DNA of 16,492 nucleotides from DATIVK01 sp035465955 (GTDB lineage: Bacteria; Myxococcota; Myxococcia; Myxococcales; Anaeromyxobacteraceae). How positions within the stretch are numbered: position 1 is the first letter of the stretch; the number at the start of each line of letters is the position of its first letter. This document shows, piece after piece, positions 1-5,952 of the stretch. The DNA lies in the NCBI GenBank assembly GCA_035465955.1, contig DATIVK010000231.1:1-16492 (forward strand). The letters are read 5' to 3'. Made by a program: the position numbers and the translations under genes. The notes under the pieces are model-generated. The model ran no database searches. It had not been told where the DNA came from and saw nothing but the letters and a program-made list of their open reading frames with translations.

Positions 1-339
1 GTCAAGGAGTACAAGCGGCTCGCCTGGCAGGTCGCCGCGAAGCACCGGTACGGTGACCACGAGCTTCGCGCCCGCTACAACGTCGCCGACGCCGGCGACG
101 CGAAGCTGGTGGGCGGCGCGGCCGCCAGCACCGACGGGTACGGCGCCAGGCAGATCACCGCCGGCTACGCCTACCACCTCTCGAAGTCGGCCCAGGCGTA
201 CCTCTCCTGGACCCGGATCCGGAACGAGCGGAACGCCCAGTACACCCTGACCATCGGCGGCTCGCCGGCCGTCTCCGGGAAGACGCCGAAGGGCGCCGAC
301 CCGCAGGCGATCGGCCTGGGGCTCCGCTACTCCTTCTAG
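1..339 (+). CDS. Gram-negative porin, C-terminal part (5' end outside window)
   Basis: The frame is open from base 1 to a TAG at 337-339, so this is the last 112 residues of a longer outer-membrane protein. The sequence alternates polar and hydrophobic residues as in beta strands (for example ITAGYAYHLSKSAQAYLSW), with short charged turns. It ends in GLRYSF, with the C-terminal phenylalanine typical of outer-membrane beta barrels recognised by the BAM machinery. The pattern fits the general diffusion porin family (Porin_4/OmpC type), where the last strands read like 'GLRYxF'. Substrate cannot be judged from this fragment. A strong terminator follows directly, so the gene is probably the last of its transcript. 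Confidence 0.8.
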   Translation, partial: VKEYKRLAWQVAAKHRYGDHELRARYNVADAGDAKLVGGAAASTDGYGARQITAGYAYHLSKSAQAYLSWTRIRNERNAQYTLTIGGSPAVSGKTPKGADPQAIGLGLRYSF

Positions 340-360
340 GAGCGGTCGCGGGCAGTCCTC

Positions 361-402
361 GGGCGCCGTCCGGTCTGGGCCGGGCGGCGCCCGCTTCGTT
401 TC
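361..402 (+). terminator. Rho-independent terminator after the first porin
   Basis: Bases 361-373 and 380-392 form a continuous 13-bp stem (12 Watson-Crick pairs and one G-U at 369/384) around a 6-base loop, TCTGGG. It is followed by a T-rich tail, CTTCGTTT. It begins 21 bases after the porin stop codon. Confidence 0.75.
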
Positions 403-475
403 CGGCGCGCGACCTTCGCGCGGAGGCGCTTCCGCCCGATCGGGGCGGCCGTCTAGACTCCCGGCGGGAGGTCGG

Positions 476-1780
476 ATGTCCGAGCCGGCCGTGGGAGTCT
501 GTCGCTGTGTCGCGGCGGTCGCGTGGCTCGCGGTCGCCGGAGCCGTCCCCGCCCAGGAGGCCTCGGCGCAGGGCACCGCCGCGCCTGGGGCCGCTCCGGC
601 CCAGGGGCGGACCGCGATCGGCCTGTCCGAGGTCGCCGTCCGGCTCGGCGGCCTCGCGCAGGTGGACGGCCACGTCTTCCTCGACGACGAGGCCGGCAAG
701 CTCGTGGACGAGCTGCTCGTGCGGCGGGCGCGGCTCGACCTCCAGGCGAAGTTCGGCCGGTTCTCCGCGCGCCTCGCCCCGGAGCTCGGCATGGGCAAGG
801 CGCAGATCCTCGACGCGTACGTCGAGGCGAGGCTGCCGGCCGGCCTGCGGCTGCGGCTCGGAAAGCTCATCCCGCCGATCAGCAGCGAGCGGCTCCAGTC
901 GCCGGCCGCCTACCTCTTCGTCGAGCCCGCGCTCTCCACCAACCTCGCGCCCACGCGCGACGTCGGGCTGCAGCTGAGCGGGGAGGTCGGGAACGTCGCG
1001 ACCTTCTCGGTGGGGGTCTTCGACGGCGCGGTGGATGGGGGAGCGCTGGATGGCGACACGAGCGACGACAAGGACGTCGCGGCGCGCGTGTTCGTGAGGC
1101 CGCTCGCGCCGCTGGGGATCGACCTGCTCGCGGGGCTCGGCGTCGGCGTCTCGGGGAGCTGGGGCGCCACCCACGGCGATCCGGCGAAGGCGGCCGAGGT
1201 GCCGGTCTACAAGTCGGAGGGGCTCACGACCTTCTTCGAGCTCAAGAAGGCGGGAGCCGGCGTCGTCCCCGGCGCCGCCAACACCGCCTGGAGCTCGGGG
1301 CGCCGGGCGCGGCTCGGCGTGCAGGCGAGCTGGTACGCGGGGCCGGCGGCGATCGTCGGCGAGGTCCTCCTCTCGGAGCAGCGCGTGCTCTACGGGGACC
1401 CGCCGGCGGTCGCGCGCCTCCGCAACCGCGGGTGGCAGGCGGTGGGCGTCATCGACGTGACGGGCGAGCGGGCGACCGACGGCACGGTCGCGCCCGCGGC
1501 GCCGGTCGACGCGGGGGGCTGGGGGGCGCTCCAGATCGCGGTCCGGCTGTCGAGGCTCGACGTCGACGACGACGCCTTCCCCGCCGTCGCGGATCCCCAC
1601 AAGGCGGCCTCGTCAGCGACGTCGCTCGGCGCCGGCCTGAGCTGGTGGCCGGTGACCGGCGCGCGGGTGGTGCTCGACTACGTCCAGACCTCGTTCCAGG
1701 GCGGCGCCGGGACGCCGTCCGCGGTCGAGGATCGCGCGACCGAGAGGGCGCTCCTCTCGCGGGTGCAGCTGGCGTTCTGA
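476..1780 (+). CDS. OprP/OprO-like porin (phosphate-selective porin family)
   Basis: A 434-residue outer-membrane channel. The start has GGGAGG at 466-471, four bases upstream. Residues 1-26 form a signal peptide: an alanine/valine-rich hydrophobic core followed by an AxA-like site near VPAQEASAQG. The mature part begins with a strand-rich segment, VRLGGLAQVDGHVFLDDE, followed by RRARLDLQAKFGRFSARLAPE and 'LRLRLGKLIPPISSERLQSP'. This order (short strand, 'RRARL' strand, a 'GK...P' loop entry) is typical of the OprP/OprO family. The protein ends in RVQLAF, with a terminal phenylalanine. Family members are trimeric anion channels, but the true substrate here is unknown. It sits alone between the preceding terminator and a separately promoted lipoprotein gene. 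Confidence 0.82.
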   Translation: MSEPAVGVCRCVAAVAWLAVAGAVPAQEASAQGTAAPGAAPAQGRTAIGLSEVAVRLGGLAQVDGHVFLDDEAGKLVDELLVRRARLDLQAKFGRFSARLAPELGMGKAQILDAYVEARLPAGLRLRLGKLIPPISSERLQSPAAYLFVEPALSTNLAPTRDVGLQLSGEVGNVATFSVGVFDGAVDGGALDGDTSDDKDVAARVFVRPLAPLGIDLLAGLGVGVSGSWGATHGDPAKAAEVPVYKSEGLTTFFELKKAGAGVVPGAANTAWSSGRRARLGVQASWYAGPAAIVGEVLLSEQRVLYGDPPAVARLRNRGWQAVGVIDVTGERATDGTVAPAAPVDAGGWGALQIAVRLSRLDVDDDAFPAVADPHKAASSATSLGAGLSWWPVTGARVVLDYVQTSFQGGAGTPSAVEDRATERALLSRVQLAF

Positions 1781-1801
1781 CGGGCGCAATCGGCCGATAT
1801 C

Positions 1802-1829
1802 TTGCGGCCGCGCGGGAGGGGCCGATAAT
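1802..1829 (+). promoter_or_regulatory. Sigma70-like promoter of the lipoprotein gene
   Basis: A TTGCGG at 1802-1807 and a GATAAT at 1824-1829 are separated by 16 bases. The -10 element ends only 7 bases before the ATG at 1837, so transcription may begin at or next to the start codon. The only purine-rich stretch (GGGAGGG, 1814-1820) lies 16 bases upstream, too far for a normal ribosome binding site. Confidence 0.45.
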
Positions 1830-1836
1830 TCCGCGC

Positions 1837-2307
1837 ATGAGACTCCCGGTGATCCTCGCGCTCGCGGCCTCCCTCGCGGGCTGCGCCTCGTCGAGCCAGG
1901 TCGCCTCGCGTGAGCTGTTCGTCGGTCTCGGCGCGCAGCGGCCGGCGGCCCGCGCGGAGATTCCGGCGGCCGAGGCCGGCGCGTTCCTCCAGCGGGCCGT
2001 GGCGGTGCTCCAGGACGAGGGGCTCCGGATCGCGGCCCGCAGCGCCACGCAGATCGTCACGGCCCCGCGCGAGCTGGACCTCCGGTTCGGCGTGCGGGCC
2101 GCCCGCGTCCGCGAGCTGACCATGGTCCACGTCTCGGGAGCGACGGTCCGCGTCGAGATCGTCCGGGCGGTGCGCGACCCGGCGAGCGCGCGGTGGCTGC
2201 TCTCGCTCGACCCGGACCTGACGGAGGAGACGACGACCCGGGAGGCGCGGCTCCTGCGGGCGATGCTGCCCGGCCCCCGGTCCCGCGTCGAGGTCTCGCT
2301 CCGCTGA
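1837..2307 (+). CDS. Small predicted lipoprotein, function unknown
   Basis: A 156-residue protein beginning MRLPVILALAASLAGCASS. Residues 1-15 are a signal peptide and S-L-A-G-C16 is a lipobox, so Cys16 should be lipidated after signal peptidase II cleavage. The remaining 140 residues look like a compact mixed alpha/beta domain: a helix around AEAGAFLQRAVAVLQDEGLRI, then strands such as ELTMVHVSGATVRVEIVRAV. It carries no catalytic motif I recognise. The position with a polar N-terminal helix and two strands resembles small DUF-type periplasmic lipoproteins of myxobacteria, but I cannot name a family. ATG 1837 was chosen because it gives a complete lipoprotein signal and lies just behind a promoter. 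Longer upstream in-frame codons would overlap the porin. Confidence 0.75.
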   Translation: MRLPVILALAASLAGCASSSQVASRELFVGLGAQRPAARAEIPAAEAGAFLQRAVAVLQDEGLRIAARSATQIVTAPRELDLRFGVRAARVRELTMVHVSGATVRVEIVRAVRDPASARWLLSLDPDLTEETTTREARLLRAMLPGPRSRVEVSLR

Positions 2308-2338
2308 CGGGCCGCGCGGGCGCGCGCCTGCCAGGCTG

Positions 2339-3403
2339 CTAGCCGACCCACCCGAGCAGCCGCGTCGCCGCGCGCGTCGCGCCGTCGAGGTCGGGCTTCG
2401 GCGGGATCGGGAGGGCGAGCACGCGCCGGACGGCGTCTCCGACCCTGCCCGCGCGCAGGTCGTCGTTCCCGACGTGGACGCAGGCGAGGTGGCGCGGCAT
2501 CTCGGCCACCATGACCGGGTACTCCGGGAAGTCGCCCCGTTCGGTGTAGACGAGCCGCGTGCCGGCGGCGATCGCGTCGGTCACGATCCCGTAGCCGGGC
2601 TTCGTGAGCACCGCGTCGACCGCGCCGACGACGTCGGGGTAGCCCAGCGCGAGGGCGTCGAGCCGATCCGTCCCCAGCTCCTCCGGCCAGAGGAAGCGCA
2701 GGGAAGGCTCGCGCGCGAGCGAGTCCGGCCGGAGCCCCGGGAGGCCGACGCCGCCGAAGGAGACGAGCACCGCCGGCCGGTCGTCGAGCCCGAGCCGGCG
2801 CCTCGCCTCGCGCCGCTCCACCCGGGGGTGGCGGGCGACGAAGCCGACGGCCTCCCGCCGCGGGAAGACGGAGAGGTCGCCGGCGAAGGGGAGCTCCAGC
2901 AGCAGCGCGGCGCCGGCGTAGGCGCGGGCCGCCCGGTCCGCCGACGCCGCGAGCGACGGCAGCCGCCGCGCCAGGTGGCGGTAGATCCAGTCCCAGGAGA
3001 AGTTGGAGATGCCCACCGCGGGGATCCCGGCCCGCGCCGCCGCCTCGAACGGCAGCGCCGGGATGTCGGCGACGACGAGCCTCGCGCCCGACGCACGCAG
3101 GAAGTCCACCTCCGCGGCGACGCGCGCCTCCCACGTCGCGTCGAACTCGGCGCAGCGGGCCGCGCTCGCCGGCTCGTCGATGTCGAGGGCGTCGCGCTGC
3201 ACGAGCCCGACGTCGGTGGCGACGGCGCGGAGCGTGAGGGGGCCGGGGACGGCGCGCCGGACGAGCGGCTCGGGCACGGACCCGGTGAAGGTCATGGGCA
3301 GCGCGGGCGCGAGGTCGCGGACGGCGCGGAGCACCTCGCAGAGCCGCGTCATGTGGCCGAAGCCGTGGCCGGTGGCGTAGGCGGCGATCATTGGGGGGCG
3401 CAT
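2339..3403 (-). CDS. GT-B glycosyltransferase-like protein
   Basis: A 354-residue cytoplasmic protein. The N-terminus, MIAAYATGHGFGHMTRLCEV, is the 'GHG.GH..R' glycine loop seen in MurG-like GT-B glycosyltransferases and in the N-terminal domain of plant L-arabinokinase-type proteins. The second Rossmann half starts near PAVLVSFGGVGL and contains KPGYGIVTDAIAAGTRLVYT, followed by a 'E.PEYPVMVAEM' segment, the expected nucleotide-sugar binding region. Donor and acceptor are unknown. The start at 3403 has GAGGGGG about nine bases upstream; a second ATG at 3391 would also keep the glycine loop. It converges on the lipoprotein gene (31 bases apart) and diverges from the selenoprotein gene (54 bases apart). 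Confidence 0.75.
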   Translation of the reverse strand: MRPPMIAAYATGHGFGHMTRLCEVLRAVRDLAPALPMTFTGSVPEPLVRRAVPGPLTLRAVATDVGLVQRDALDIDEPASAARCAEFDATWEARVAAEVDFLRASGARLVVADIPALPFEAAARAGIPAVGISNFSWDWIYRHLARRLPSLAASADRAARAYAGAALLLELPFAGDLSVFPRREAVGFVARHPRVERREARRRLGLDDRPAVLVSFGGVGLPGLRPDSLAREPSLRFLWPEELGTDRLDALALGYPDVVGAVDAVLTKPGYGIVTDAIAAGTRLVYTERGDFPEYPVMVAEMPRHLACVHVGNDDLRAGRVGDAVRRVLALPIPPKPDLDGATRAATRLLGWVG

Positions 3404-3457
3404 TCTCGCACGGCCCCCTCGCCGCGGCCCCGCCGCCGTGATTACCTGTCCCCGACG

Positions 3458-4063
3458 ATGCCCGGGCGCCCCCCACTCCTGTTCGCGCTGAGCGGCTTCG
3501 GCTGAGGTCCCGTAGAGGGCTTCGGTTGAGGCACCGCGCTCGCGCCCGTGTTGGCGCGCATCGAGAAGGTCGAGGGGGTCGAGTGGGCGGCGGTCGAGGC
3601 GACCGGGCGCTTCCTCGCCGTGCGGCCACGCGACGGGGCCGGGGAGGAGGCCGTCGCGGTCGCCGTGGAGCGGGCCCTGGCCGGCCGCGGGCGGCGGGCG
3701 GGGGAGGCGCTCGCCAGGTCGCAGCTCGCGGCGCGGGAGCGGGGCGATCCGTGGTTCGGCGCGAAGGAGGCGCACGCCCTGTCGTACGTCGAGGGGCGGC
3801 TCGTCTCGGTCCACGTCTCGGCGCGGGTCGCGCGGGAGCTAGGGCTCGGCCGGGAGGCGAAGGAGCGGCTCGCGGAGAGCGTGCGGGAGGTCTTCTTCGC
3901 CGTCCTCGAGCGGGTCCACGCCGAGGGCGGGCGCGAATCGAGCGGCTGGTTCTACGCCGAGTGGCCGAGGATCGCGGCGGAGGTCGCCGCCCGGATGGCG
4001 GACGCGGTCCCGGACCGGCAGGCGCTGCTCGACCGGCTCACCGCCTGCTACGCGCGAGGGTAG
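3458..4063 (+). CDS. Probable selenoprotein with two Sec codons and an HMA-like N-terminal domain
   Basis: Reading from ATG 3458, the frame holds two UGA codons (3503-3505 and 3527-3529) and ends at TAG 4061-4063. With both read as selenocysteine (U) the product has 201 residues, with U16 and U24. The N-terminus reads PLLFALSGFG-U-GPVEGFG-U-G, then TALAPVLARIEKVEGV, EWAAVEATG and RFLAVRP. This gives the strand-loop-helix-strand-strand-helix order of an HMA/ferredoxin fold, and U24 falls where the first Cys of the HMA CxxC motif would lie. A conventional call would begin at GTG 3548 and lose strand 1 and part of helix 1. Each UGA is followed by a hairpin at bacterial SECIS spacing. Residues 75-201 form an unrecognised helical domain with one cysteine (C197). 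Alternative: a pseudogene with two nonsense codons. The gene converges on hgcB, 3 bases away. Confidence 0.7.
3517..3535 (+). promoter_or_regulatory. SECIS-like hairpin for the first UGA (Sec16)
   Basis: Bases 3519-3523 (GCUUC) pair with 3528-3532 (GAGGC, one G-U) around a GGUU loop at 3524-3527. Two further G-C pairs form across a bulged A at 3533. Counting U of UGA as 1, the loop is G22-G23-U24-U25. G23 and U24 are the positions of the essential apical loop bases in the E. coli fdhF SECIS. The hairpin overlaps the second UGA. Confidence 0.6.
3541..3558 (+). promoter_or_regulatory. SECIS-like hairpin for the second UGA (Sec24)
   Basis: Bases 3541-3546 (CGCGCC) pair perfectly with 3553-3558 (GGCGCG) around the 6-base loop CGUGUU (3547-3552). 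Counted from the U of UGA at 3527, the loop holds G22-U23-G24-U25, the right place for a GU recognised by SelB. The stem starts 11 bases after the UGA. Confidence 0.55.
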
Positions 4064-4066
4064 GGA

Positions 4067-4366
4067 CTATCCGCAGCAGCCGCCCCCGTCGTCGCAGCCG
4101 CAGGACGGGGGGCTCCCCGATCGGCCGCTCAGCGCGGCCTTCGTGAGCGCCGCCGCGCAGCCGACGCCCGCCTGCACCGTGAGCGCGCCCTGCGCGCAGT
4201 TCCGCTGGCAGGCGCCGCACTCCATGCAGGCGTCCCGATCGACGACCGCGGCGCGGCGATCCGGGATGGCGAAGACGCCGTGGGGACAGACCTCGACGCA
4301 CCGGCCGCAGCCGTTGCAGCGCTCGGCTTCGAGGCGGAGGGTCGTGACGCCGGAGAGGTACCTCAT
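4067..4366 (-). CDS. hgcB: HgcB, ferredoxin of mercury methylation
   Basis: A 99-residue ferredoxin with two [4Fe-4S] motifs: C17-x2-C20-x2-C23-x3-C27-P and C47-x2-C50-x2-C53-x3-C57. It opens with the MRYLSGVTTLRL segment typical of HgcB, and after the second cluster comes VQAGVGCAAAL with the conserved lone Cys70. The tail carries Cys89, Cys91 and a terminal vicinal pair, Cys97-Cys98. From the HgcAB literature, HgcB supplies electrons to reduce the cobalamin of HgcA and its C-terminal cysteines are thought to bind Hg(II). The start overlaps the hgcA stop by ATGA, so translation is coupled. The CxC just ahead of the final CC is an addition to the usual vicinal pair as I remember it. It is the last gene of arsR-hgcA-hgcB and converges on the selenoprotein gene. 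Confidence 0.93.
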   Translation of the reverse strand: MRYLSGVTTLRLEAERCNGCGRCVEVCPHGVFAIPDRRAAVVDRDACMECGACQRNCAQGALTVQAGVGCAAALTKAALSGRSGSPPSCGCDDGGGCCG

Positions 4367-5439
4367 GGCGCCCCCCTCTCCCCGAGGGCGTGCGCCGCGG
4401 CGAGGAGCGCGGCGAGCAGGACCGCCGCGGCCTGGAGCGGGACCGCGAGCCGCATCTCCCGGCGGACGCCCGAGAGCCCGGTGAATGGGCTCGAGCCGGT
4501 GAACTGGAGCGTGAGCCACGAGCTCACCGCCGGGAAGCCGAGCATGGCGGCGAGCGCGAGGAGGGGAGCGCGCGCCGCGGGGCCGGCCAGCGCGAGCGCC
4601 GCCGCGGTGATCGGCACACCCGCGACGAGCCCCTTCACGGAGAAGGCGCGCCCCGGGAGGACCGGCAGCGCGAGCGGGGCCACGATCGCGCCGGCCAAGA
4701 CCGCGGCGAGGAGCAGCGCCAGGAACGGGGCGGCGCGCGCCCCGGCGTCCGCCGCGCCGAGCCCCAGCGCGAGGGGCGCGAGGAGCGCCACGGCCGCGAT
4801 CGCCGCAAACCACCGCAGCGCCGGCAGGAGTTCCATCGGGACGAGGATGGCGCGGTCGAGGATCCCGAACCGGACGCGGCGCATGGCGGGGGACGCCACG
4901 CGTCCCGCGCGCAGCCAGGCGGGGAGATCGTCGGCGCGCACCGGGCCGAAGTGGACGCGGAAGCCGGTGGCCGCCTGCACCTCGTGCGCGGCGACGCCGG
5001 GGGCGCCGAGTTGCGGGACGACGAGCCGCCGGTGGGCGACGACCTTCCCGAGTGAGGTGGCCTCGACGCGCCGGATCAGCTCCGTGCTCCCGAAGGTCCC
5101 CTTCCCGGCAGCGCACCAGACGTTGACGCCGCGCGTGTCGAGCACCAACAGCCAGGCGTCGAGGTCGCGGAGGGCGCGCCGGACGACGTCGAAGCTGAGG
5201 CCGTAGTTGGCCGTGACGACGACATCCGTGTCCCGACCCGGTCGGCCGACGGCGTAGAGGCCGGGCGGACGACGGTAACGGTTGCGGAAGGAGCCGAGCC
5301 GGCAGCGCAGGTGCTCCAGCCGATCGCGCCACGTCCAGCGGGTCGAGATGCGCGGCACCTGCCCGGCGCCGCTCTCCACCGCGCCGTCGACGCACCGGGG
5401 CGCCGGCTCCGCCGTGCAGCCGCAGCCTCCCCCGGTCAT
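4363..5439 (-). CDS. hgcA: HgcA, corrinoid-dependent mercury methyltransferase
   Basis: A 358-residue membrane protein that transfers a methyl group from its cobalamin to Hg(II). The N-terminal cobalamin-binding domain (about residues 28-200) contains the diagnostic cap-helix motif NVWCAAGKGTFGS at 106-118. Cys109 is the lower-axial ligand of the cobalt. It is preceded by other HgcA-typical stretches: VPRISTRWTWRDRL, GLYAVG and VVVTANYGLSFD. The C-terminal domain (about 205-350) has five hydrophobic segments, as expected for the HgcA transmembrane part. The substrate methyl donor is believed to be methyltetrahydrofolate. The extreme N-terminus, MTGGGCGCTAEPAPRC, has three extra cysteines. The start overlaps the arsR stop (ATGA) and the end overlaps hgcB (ATGA). 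No truncation or missing key residue is visible. Confidence 0.96.
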   Translation of the reverse strand: MTGGGCGCTAEPAPRCVDGAVESGAGQVPRISTRWTWRDRLEHLRCRLGSFRNRYRRPPGLYAVGRPGRDTDVVVTANYGLSFDVVRRALRDLDAWLLVLDTRGVNVWCAAGKGTFGSTELIRRVEATSLGKVVAHRRLVVPQLGAPGVAAHEVQAATGFRVHFGPVRADDLPAWLRAGRVASPAMRRVRFGILDRAILVPMELLPALRWFAAIAAVALLAPLALGLGAADAGARAAPFLALLLAAVLAGAIVAPLALPVLPGRAFSVKGLVAGVPITAAALALAGPAARAPLLALAAMLGFPAVSSWLTLQFTGSSPFTGLSGVRREMRLAVPLQAAAVLLAALLAAAHALGERGAP

Positions 5440-5783
5440 GACGCGCTCCCTTCCCGCTCGCCGGCAGGGGCGCTCGTCGACTCCAGGGCGTCGGCGAGGT
5501 TCCTGAGGATCGCGGCGAGCGCGCGACCGCGCGCGCGGTAGAGGACCGCCTTGCCCTGCTTGCGCGCCTCGACCACGCCGGCGTCGCGGAGCAGGCGCAG
5601 GTGGCGCGACACGACCGAGAGGTCCACGTCGCAGCAGCTTCCCAGTTCGCTGACGGTGCGTTCACCTCCGCCATCGGCGAGCTGGACCAGGAGGCCGAGC
5701 CGGGTCGGGTCGCCGAGCGCCTTGAAGAGCGTCGGCTCGAGCCAGCGTCGGAGAGTGGGACAGCAGGTGGGGGCTTCGATCAT
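5436..5783 (-). CDS. ArsR-family metalloregulator of the hgcAB operon
   Basis: A 115-residue winged-helix repressor of the ArsR/SmtB family. It has the typical helix LFKALGDPTRLGLLVQLADG, then VSELGSCCDVDLSVVSRHLR (recognition helix) and AGVVEARKQGKAVLYRAR (wing). Cys50-Cys51 sit in the recognition-helix region where ArsR proteins carry their ELCxCD sensor site, and a second pair, Cys7-Cys8, lies near the N-terminus. Thiol sensing of Hg(II) or As(III) is therefore likely, though the ligand is inferred. The gene is first in the operon and overlaps hgcA by ATGA. ArsR-like regulators next to hgcAB are known in other methylators. No ribosome binding site precedes the ATG, and a candidate -10 element ends six bases before it, so the mRNA may be leaderless. 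Confidence 0.9.
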   Translation of the reverse strand: MIEAPTCCPTLRRWLEPTLFKALGDPTRLGLLVQLADGGGERTVSELGSCCDVDLSVVSRHLRLLRDAGVVEARKQGKAVLYRARGRALAAILRNLADALESTSAPAGEREGSAS

Positions 5784-5789
5784 TCCATT

Positions 5790-5817
5790 ACGATAGCACG
5801 ATTGCGCATATGTGCAA
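5790..5817 (-). promoter_or_regulatory. arsR-hgcAB promoter with overlapping ArsR operator
   Basis: Read on the minus strand, TTGCAC (5817-5812) and TATCGT (5795-5790) lie 16 bases apart. The first A of the arsR ATG is the seventh base after the -10. A near-perfect 16-bp palindrome, TTGCGCATATGTGCAA (5802-5817, one mismatched pair), covers the -35 and most of the spacer. This suits a site where ArsR would block RNA polymerase. Confidence 0.5.
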
Positions 5818-5851
5818 ATATAGCCAAGCGACCGTATCGAGGGAGGTATCA

Positions 5852-5905
5852 GTGAAGCGAACGATGAAACTCGACATCCGGTCCAAAATCATACTATTCC
5901 GATAG
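5852..5905 (+). pseudogene. Short orphan reading frame, possible 5' remnant of a sensor gene
   Basis: A GTG start at 5852 has a textbook ribosome binding site (GGGAGG, 5841-5846, five bases upstream) but encodes only 17 residues: MKRTMKLDIRSKIILFR. The pattern 'MKL-x-IRSKI-IL' is how many histidine kinases and chemoreceptors begin, immediately before their first membrane helix. It may be the stump of a deleted or disrupted sensor gene, or a small leader peptide. Codons such as ATA, CTA and AAA are unlike those of neighbouring genes. It is not in frame with the downstream gene. Confidence 0.35.
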
Positions 5906-5952
5906 GAAACGGATCGGGCCGCAGCCCGGCGACGGACGAAAGCGAAGGGACC

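Larger units (their letters stand above)
5784..5952. other. AT-rich divergent intergenic region
   Basis: Bases 5781-5910 contain 59 G or C out of 130 (45%), far below the flanking genes. The stretch holds the arsR operator and promoter, a short orphan reading frame (5852-5905), and a small CGGGC-CGCA-GCCCG hairpin at 5915-5928 just before the cystathionine beta-synthase gene. I found no convincing plus-strand promoter. Confidence 0.6.

Noticed and set aside
430..459. Promoter for the OprP-like porin (TTCCGC with TAGACT)
   Set aside because: Both elements are weak matches, and the predicted start would fall on the ribosome binding site itself.
155..1600. Long minus-strand open frame opposite the OprP-like porin
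   Set aside because: Arginine- and proline-rich translation without domains; a by-product of high GC on the strand opposite a clear porin.
2308..2338. Bidirectional terminator between the lipoprotein and glycosyltransferase genes
   Set aside because: Only a short GGCGCGCGCC self-complementary stretch is present, with no usable loop and no T-run.
3458..3547. Pseudogene caused by two nonsense mutations
   Set aside because: Both stops are UGA in identical GFG-U-G context with correctly spaced hairpins, and there is no frameshift or other decay. It remains the main alternative until sel genes are shown in the genome.
3404..3814. N-terminal extension of the glycosyltransferase to position 3814
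   Set aside because: The extension has no family similarity and runs antisense to the selenoprotein. ATG 3403 has a ribosome binding site and begins right at the glycine loop.
3548..4063. Short version of the selenoprotein starting at GTG 3548 as an ordinary gene
   Set aside because: It has no ribosome binding site, starts inside a predicted helix and discards the first beta strand. The GTG also lies in the loop of a SECIS-like hairpin. Reading through the two UGA codons gives a more complete domain.
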